9,829 nt of DNA from Candidatus Bipolaricaulota bacterium (GTDB taxonomy: Bacteria > Bipolaricaulota > Bipolaricaulia > RBG-16-55-9). Of this stretch, positions 5,668-9,829 are shown piece after piece. The stretch is taken from the NCBI GenBank assembly GCA_015487455.1, contig WFPR01000058.1, positions 1 to 9,829 of the forward strand. Reading direction: 5' to 3'. A program made the translations under genes and the position numbers. The notes under the pieces were generated by a model. It worked only from the letters and a program-made list of their open reading frames with translations. It had not been told where the DNA came from and ran no database searches. Every line of letters begins with the position of its first letter. Position 1 is the first letter of the stretch.

Positions 5668-5680
5668 GAGGGATCGACTC

Positions 5681-7660
5681 GTGGGGGACGCACGGACGAT
5701 CTGCCTGGTCGGACACTCCGGCTCCGGGAAGACCGCGCTGGCCCGGGCCATCCTGAAGCTGGGGGGCGTGGAGGCCCAGCTCGACACCAGCCCGGAGGCC
5801 CAGGCCCGCGGCGGCTCGGTGGACCTGAACGTCGCGGGCTATCGCCGGGGCGATCAGGAGCTGTACGTGCTGGACGCGCCGGGGTTCGGCGAGTTCATCG
5901 AGGAGAGCTACAAGGGCCTGCGGGTCGCCGAGACGGGCGTGCTGGTGCTCAACGCCGAGAAGGGGCTGGAGGTGCTCACGGAGAAGGCGTGGGCGCTCAT
6001 CGAGGAGTTTGAGAAGCCCGCCCTGGCGCTCGTCCACCGCATGGACCTCCCGAACGCGACGTTCGGGGAGGTCGTGGAGGGGCTCAAGGAGCGGTTCGAG
6101 GCGCCGTTCGCCCCCATCCAGTGGCCCATCCAGCGGGACGGGCGGTTCGTCGGGGTCGTCGATATCCTCGAGCAGAAGGCCGTCTACTTCGACGGCGGGA
6201 CGGGGGAGGTGCCCGCGGAGCTCCAGGACGTCGCGGCCTCGGCCCGCGAGGCGCTGCTCGAGGGCCTCGCGGAGGTCGACGAGGCGCTCATGGAGCGCTT
6301 CCTCAACGACGAGGAGATTTCAGCGGACGAGATGCGCCGGGCGCTCAAGGAGGCCGTCAAGCGGCGGGCCGTCGTCCCGGTGCTCGCGACCTCCGCGGAG
6401 GTCCCCAAGTCCGTCGAGCTGCTGCTGCAGACGGTCTTCGGCGCCACGCCCGCGTTTCACGAGCTGAACGAGCCCCGCGACGAGTTCGTCGGGCTCGTGT
6501 TCAACGCCGCCTCGGATCAATATTTGGGGATGATGGCCTACGTTAAAGTGTACGGCGGGGCCGTGAAGGAGGGCGACGAGCTGACGAACGTCTCCCGGGG
6601 CCAGAAGGAGCGGGTGCGCGAGGTGCTCCGCCCGGCGGGCGACAAGCCCGAGAAGGCCAAGGAGGTCGGGCCGGGGCAGATCGCGGTGCTCACCAAGCTG
6701 GCGGGGGAGTTCGCGCTGGGCGACACGTTCGCGGCCGCTGATCGCGTCGAGCCCCTCAAGCTAGCCGACTTCCCCAAGCCCGTCTTCCCGCGGGCGATCG
6801 AGCCCCTCACCCAGCAGGACGAGGAGAAGATGAGCGCCGCGCTGCGCGAGCTGGCCCGCACCAAGGCGACGATCGAGGTGTATCGCGACGACGTCACCAA
6901 GGAGACGATCGTCTCGGGGATGGGCGACACCCAGCTCGGCGTGCTCGTGGAGCGGCTGAAGAGCCGCTTCGGGGTGGGGGTGCGGCTGCTCAAGCCCCGC
7001 GTCCCCTACAAGGAGACGATCACGAAGAAGGCCGAGGGCAACTACAAGCACAAGAAGCAGACGGGCGGCCGCGGCCAGTACGGCGAGGTCTTCTTGAGGA
7101 TCGAGCCGCTCCCCCGGGGCGGCGGGTTCGAGTTCGTCAACGAGATCAAGGGCGGCGTCATCCCGAGCCAGTTCATCCCGGCCGTCGAGAAGGGCGTCGT
7201 CGAGGCGATGCAGGAGGGCGTCTTCGGCTACCCGATGACGGACATCAAGGTGACGGTCTTCTTCGGGAGCTACCACGAGGTCGACTCCTCGGAGATCGCG
7301 TTCAAGATCGCCGCTTCCCAGGCGTTCAAGATCGCGGTGCAGAACGACACCCCCGTGCTCCTCGAGCCCGTCATGAAGCTGACCATCCACACCCCTCGGG
7401 AGTTCACCGGCGACATCATGAGCAGCCTCTCGGGGAAGCGCGGCAAGATCTTGGGCATGGAGCCCGAGGGCAAGGACTGGGAGCGGATCGAGGCCGAGGC
7501 GCCGCTGGCCGAAATCCAAGACTACGCGCTGGAGCTCAAGTCGATCACCCAGGGCCGGGCGACCTTCCAGATGGCGTTCGCGTACTACCAGCCCGTGATG
7601 AGCGACAAGCTGCGCGAGGAGCTGCTCAAGCGCGAGCAGCGCGAGGCGCAGCCCGCTTGA
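5681..7660 (+). CDS. EF-G-like translational GTPase with degenerate G domain
   Basis: All five EF-G domains are present in 659 residues: G domain (1-260), domain II (about 265-355), III (about 366-437), IV (about 438-560, with KQTGGRGQYGEV at 459-470 and YHEVDSSEIAFKIAA at 531-545) and V (about 562-640). The P-loop GHSGSGKT (11-18) is good. The others are altered: switch I reads ARGGSVDLN, the DTPGH motif is DAPGF (65-69) so the catalytic His is Phe, and NKxD is HRMD (119-122). This fits the divergent EF-G paralogues (often called EF-G2) rather than the main elongation factor, so the nucleotide cycle may be slow or altered. The start is a GTG with GGGAGGG eight bases before it. Promoter, leader hairpin and tandem repeats precede it; the yjbQ-like gene follows after six bases. 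Confidence 0.92.
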   Translation: MGDARTICLVGHSGSGKTALARAILKLGGVEAQLDTSPEAQARGGSVDLNVAGYRRGDQELYVLDAPGFGEFIEESYKGLRVAETGVLVLNAEKGLEVLTEKAWALIEEFEKPALALVHRMDLPNATFGEVVEGLKERFEAPFAPIQWPIQRDGRFVGVVDILEQKAVYFDGGTGEVPAELQDVAASAREALLEGLAEVDEALMERFLNDEEISADEMRRALKEAVKRRAVVPVLATSAEVPKSVELLLQTVFGATPAFHELNEPRDEFVGLVFNAASDQYLGMMAYVKVYGGAVKEGDELTNVSRGQKERVREVLRPAGDKPEKAKEVGPGQIAVLTKLAGEFALGDTFAAADRVEPLKLADFPKPVFPRAIEPLTQQDEEKMSAALRELARTKATIEVYRDDVTKETIVSGMGDTQLGVLVERLKSRFGVGVRLLKPRVPYKETITKKAEGNYKHKKQTGGRGQYGEVFLRIEPLPRGGGFEFVNEIKGGVIPSQFIPAVEKGVVEAMQEGVFGYPMTDIKVTVFFGSYHEVDSSEIAFKIAASQAFKIAVQNDTPVLLEPVMKLTIHTPREFTGDIMSSLSGKRGKILGMEPEGKDWERIEAEAPLAEIQDYALELKSITQGRATFQMAFAYYQPVMSDKLREELLKREQREAQPA

Positions 7661-7666
7661 TCCCGA

Positions 7667-8077
7667 ATGAGGGCGCTGAGGGTCAAGACGCAGCGGGCCG
7701 AGGAGCTGATCGACATCACGGCCCAGGTCGAGCGGGCGGTGCGCGAGCTGGGGCTCCGCGACGGGGCCGTGATGCTCTACGTCCCGCACACGACCGCCGG
7801 GATCACGATCAACGAGAACGCCGACCCCTCCGTCAAGGAGGACCTCCGGGACGTGCTGGCCAAGCTCGTCCCCCGGGATCTCAACTACAAGCACCTGGAG
7901 GGGAACGCGCACGCGCACGTCCGCTCGAGCCTGGTGGGCCACTCGGCGCTCGTCCCCGTCGAGGACGGGCAGCTCAAGCTGGGGACGTGGCAGGGGGTGC
8001 TCTTCTGCGAGTTCGACGGCCCCCGGGAGCGGACCGTCTGGGTGGTCCCGCTCCCGAGCTCGACCCTAGCTGCGTAG
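7667..8077 (+). CDS. yjbQ: YjbQ/UPF0047 family protein (secondary thiamine-phosphate synthase-like)
   Basis: This small cytosolic protein belongs to the YjbQ family, members of which can substitute weakly for thiamine-phosphate synthase (ThiE); the main cellular role is unsettled. The 136-residue length is typical. Conserved marks are HTTAGITINENADP (41-54), HLEGNAHAH (76-84), LGTWQGV (105-111) and DGPRERTV (117-124), including the clustered His residues. The ATG lies six bases after the EF-G-like stop codon and has no obvious Shine-Dalgarno sequence, so it is probably translated by coupling. No thiamine genes and no TPP riboswitch are nearby, so a thiamine role is not supported by context. 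Confidence 0.92.
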   Translation: MRALRVKTQRAEELIDITAQVERAVRELGLRDGAVMLYVPHTTAGITINENADPSVKEDLRDVLAKLVPRDLNYKHLEGNAHAHVRSSLVGHSALVPVEDGQLKLGTWQGVLFCEFDGPRERTVWVVPLPSSTLAA

Positions 8078-8137
8078 CGGCCGGTGCAGCGGCGGCAGCG
8101 CGGAACCGCGGAACGGAAGGAGGCGACGGCGACGGTC

Positions 8138-8521
8138 ATGCCCCGCTGGCTGGAGTTCGCCCTGGTGATCGCGGTGGTGGCGGTGCTGGCGCTCTCGATC
8201 GCCCAGAGCGCGACCCGGCTGGCCGAGAGGCGCGTGCAGCTTGAGGAGCGGGTCGAGGCGCTGCTCGAGCGCGACGCCGTGACGCTGCTCGACTTTGTGG
8301 AGCTGTTGGGCGACCCGGACGAGCTGGCCGTGGTCGCGTGCGACGGGGCCAAGTGCGTCAAGGCCGTCTGGAACCTGTCGTACAAAAGCGTCGACTGCTG
8401 GAAGCGGCTCGTCGTCGTGCTCAACGAGGAGGAGAGGCGCGTCTTCTACGCGGAGTGGGTGGACCTCATCGTGATCGAGCGGACGGAGGCGGGGGCCGTC
8501 TGCCGCGAGGCCCCGCGCTGA
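8138..8521 (+). CDS. Single-pass membrane protein of unknown function
   Basis: I do not recognise a family. From the ATG at 8138 the protein has 127 residues: a hydrophobic segment (about 6-22), a charged heptad-like helix (about 24-46, rich in Arg, Glu and Leu), and a small C-terminal domain with cysteines at 68, 73, 87 and 122. The short N-terminus and flanking Arg residues leave topology open; an external domain with disulfides is possible. A GTG at 8084 would add 18 polar residues in front of the membrane segment. AAGGAGG lies 14 bases before the ATG, longer than usual. The gene follows yjbQ by 60 bases on the same strand and probably shares its transcript. Confidence 0.7.
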   Translation: MPRWLEFALVIAVVAVLALSIAQSATRLAERRVQLEERVEALLERDAVTLLDFVELLGDPDELAVVACDGAKCVKAVWNLSYKSVDCWKRLVVVLNEEERRVFYAEWVDLIVIERTEAGAVCREAPR

Positions 8522-8546
8522 TCTCGCGCTAAAGCTGAAGCGCTTG

Positions 8547-8575
8547 CCCCGCCCCTGCCCCGCCGCGGGGCGGGG
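8547..8575 (+). terminator. G+C-only hairpin after the unknown membrane protein gene
   Basis: CCCCGCCCC (8547-8555) and GGGGCGGGG (8567-8575) form a perfect 9-bp stem with an 11-base loop in the gap between the membrane protein and Nudix genes. It is followed by TCTCCCGCTT with no clear T-run. It is a plausible end for the EF-G-like operon transcript, though efficiency is uncertain. Nothing else is evident in the 90-bp gap. Confidence 0.5.
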
Positions 8576-8611
8576 TCTCCCGCTTACGGCGCGTCAAGGG
8601 ATGGACGGGCC

Positions 8612-9286
8612 ATGGGCGCGCGCCGCTACTACGTCGAGAAGGACGGCATGGTCTATTTGGTGCGGGGGGCGGACGGGCGCTGGACGCTGCCCGCCGACGG
8701 CGACGAGATCCCCTTCGAGGTCGAGCCCAAGGCCCGCTTGATCATCAGGGGGCAGGAGGTGCTCTACGGCGTCCCCCGCATTGAGCACTACCCGCGCGAC
8801 TGGCACCACAAGGACGAGATCCCGGGCCGCGACGACGTGGACCCCCTGGTCCGCCTAGTCGTCCACCACACGCTGCCGCGGGTCGTGGCCGAGGCGCTCA
8901 TCGTCCGGGAGGGCTCCGTTCTGCTCGTCAAGCCCTCCCGCGGCTTCAACAAGGGGCTGTGGACGCTGCCGGGCGGCTTCGTCGCGTACGGGGAGTCGCC
9001 CGCGGAGTCCGTCCGGCGCGAGGTCGAGGAGGAGGTCGGCGCCCCCTGCCGCGTGGGGCGGCTGCTCGGCGTCGAGTCGTTCGTGGGGCGGGAGTCGTTT
9101 TACACCTGGCACATGTTCTTCTACGAGGCCGAGGTGCTGAGCGACGACTTCAGCCCGGCGCCCGACGAGATTGACGAGGTGCGCTGGGTGCCCTTAGGCG
9201 AGGCCCTTCAACGGCTCCAGGGCGTCAAGCGCGAGGCGCTGGCGCGCTACCTGCATCTCGACGCGAGCCCGCGCTCGAAGGCGTAG
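8612..9286 (+). CDS. Nudix hydrolase with an N-terminal extension
   Basis: The 224-residue protein contains a perfect Nudix box at 122-144 (G-x5-E-x7-REVEEEVGA, with R136, E137, E140 and E141), where metal-bound glutamates cleave a nucleoside diphosphate linked to another group. The Nudix domain spans about 88-214. The first 87 residues are an extra region. They contain GMVYLVRGADGRWTLP (12-27), which resembles the SVLLVK...LWTLP strand pair before the Nudix box, so this part may be a degenerate half-domain. No cysteine zinc ribbon is present. The substrate cannot be told; ADP-ribose, NADH or dinucleotides are options. The ATG at 8612 has only a loose purine tract upstream. The 3' end overlaps that of gatA by 40 bp. 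Confidence 0.88.
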   Translation: MGARRYYVEKDGMVYLVRGADGRWTLPADGDEIPFEVEPKARLIIRGQEVLYGVPRIEHYPRDWHHKDEIPGRDDVDPLVRLVVHHTLPRVVAEALIVREGSVLLVKPSRGFNKGLWTLPGGFVAYGESPAESVRREVEEEVGAPCRVGRLLGVESFVGRESFYTWHMFFYEAEVLSDDFSPAPDEIDEVRWVPLGEALQRLQGVKREALARYLHLDASPRSKA

Positions 9287-9829
9287 GCCGCTTTAAAGAC
9301 CTTGGGCTCTTGGAGTCGATCCCCGACGATCTGCAGCCCGAAGGGGAGGCCCTCGACGATCCCGCCCGGCACGGAGATCGCGGGCAGGCCCGCCAGGCTC
9401 ACCGGCACCAAGAACACGTCCGTCAGGTACATCTGGAGGGGGTCGTCGGCCCGCTCGCCCAGCTTGAACGCGGGCGTCGGCGCGGTGGGCGCGATCAGCA
9501 CGTCCACGCGCTTGAAGGCCTCGTCGAAGTCCCGCTTGATGAGCGCCCGCACCCGCTGGGCCTTGCCGTACCACTGCTCGTAGTAGCCCGCCGACAGCGC
9601 GTACGTCCCCAGCATGATCCGCCGCTTGACCTCGGGGCCGAAGCCCCGGCTGCGGCTCTCCGTGAACATCGCCTCGACGCTCGCCGCGTCGCCCGCCCGC
9701 GCCGTGTAGCGCACCCCGTCGTAGCGCGCCAGGTTCGAGCTGGCCTCCGAGGCCGCGATCAGATAATACGTCGGGATGGCGTACTCCGCCGCGTGGGGCA
9801 GCGAGATCTCAACAAGGGCGGCCCCCAGC
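9247..9829 (-). CDS. gatA: Aspartyl/glutamyl-tRNA amidotransferase subunit A, C-terminal part
   Basis: GatA is the amidase subunit of GatCAB, which converts Glu-tRNA(Gln) and/or Asp-tRNA(Asn) to the amidated forms in bacteria lacking the matching synthetases. The window holds the last 193 of about 480 residues, entering at the right edge. Diagnostic stretches are YYLIAASEASSNLARYDGVR, SRGFGPEVKRRIMLGTYALS, GYYEQWYGKAQRVR, the PTAPTPAF segment, LAGLPAISVPGG and LPFGLQIVG. The Ser-cisSer-Lys catalytic triad lies outside the window. In many relatives the ISVP motif continues with CG; here it is GG. The frame ends with TAG at 9247-9249, inside the end of the oppositely oriented Nudix gene. The C-terminal tail after the last helix is short. 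Confidence 0.95.
   Translation of the reverse strand, partial: LGAALVEISLPHAAEYAIPTYYLIAASEASSNLARYDGVRYTARAGDAASVEAMFTESRSRGFGPEVKRRIMLGTYALSAGYYEQWYGKAQRVRALIKRDFDEAFKRVDVLIAPTAPTPAFKLGERADDPLQMYLTDVFLVPVSLAGLPAISVPGGIVEGLPFGLQIVGDRLQEPKVFKAAYAFERGLASRCR

Noticed and set aside
7661..7666. TPP riboswitch upstream of yjbQ
   Set aside because: Only six bases separate it from the EF-G-like stop codon and no thi-box sequence was seen in the preceding coding region.
6761..7942. 393-codon open frame antisense to the EF-G-like gene and yjbQ
   Set aside because: It is rich in His, Leu, Asp and Arg with no recognisable domain and crosses two well-identified genes; it is explained by codon bias of the sense strand.

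Overview
This is a G+C-rich bacterial chromosomal segment (about two-thirds G+C by eye) carrying mostly housekeeping genes. The first 22 bases are not genomic: they match the end of an Illumina Nextera (Tn5) adapter, so native sequence starts at base 23 and the first gene is cut by the contig edge. The phylum cannot be fixed from this window. A primary sigma factor with consensus-like promoters, formate-tetrahydrofolate ligase, the MEP isoprenoid route, MraY and GatA indicate an ordinary cell-walled bacterium. The base composition would suit, for example, uncultured Bipolaricaulota or Deinococcota, but that is only a guess. No prophage block, insertion sequence, CRISPR array, tRNA or rRNA is visible.

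Layout. On the minus strand, fhs (one-carbon metabolism) runs into ispF (truncated) from a promoter at about 2161-2189. Divergent from it, on the plus strand, is mraY (lipid I synthesis), which converges on the primary sigma factor gene (minus, 3290-4279) with only 16 bp between the stop codons. The sigma gene has a near-consensus promoter 170 bp upstream and a long leader with a terminator-like hairpin. Back-to-back with that promoter is one for a short plus-strand gene encoding a stand-alone phage Mu gpF-like zinc motif joined to a helical region. It is followed by a membrane-anchored ComEA-type helix-hairpin-helix protein whose promoter implies a leaderless mRNA. Next comes a likely operon: an EF-G-like translational GTPase with degenerate GTPase motifs, a YjbQ-family protein and an unknown single-pass membrane protein. 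A Nudix hydrolase with an unusual N-terminal region follows, and its 3' end overlaps that of gatA (minus, C-terminal part only) by 40 bp.

The points most worth a second look are: the Mu-F-like cellular gene beside the sigma gene; the possible attenuator in the sigma-factor leader; the loss of the first aspartate of the DDxxK motif in MraY; the degenerate G domain of the EF-G paralogue together with its structured leader; and apparently leaderless promoters. I see no convincing multi-gene novel system.
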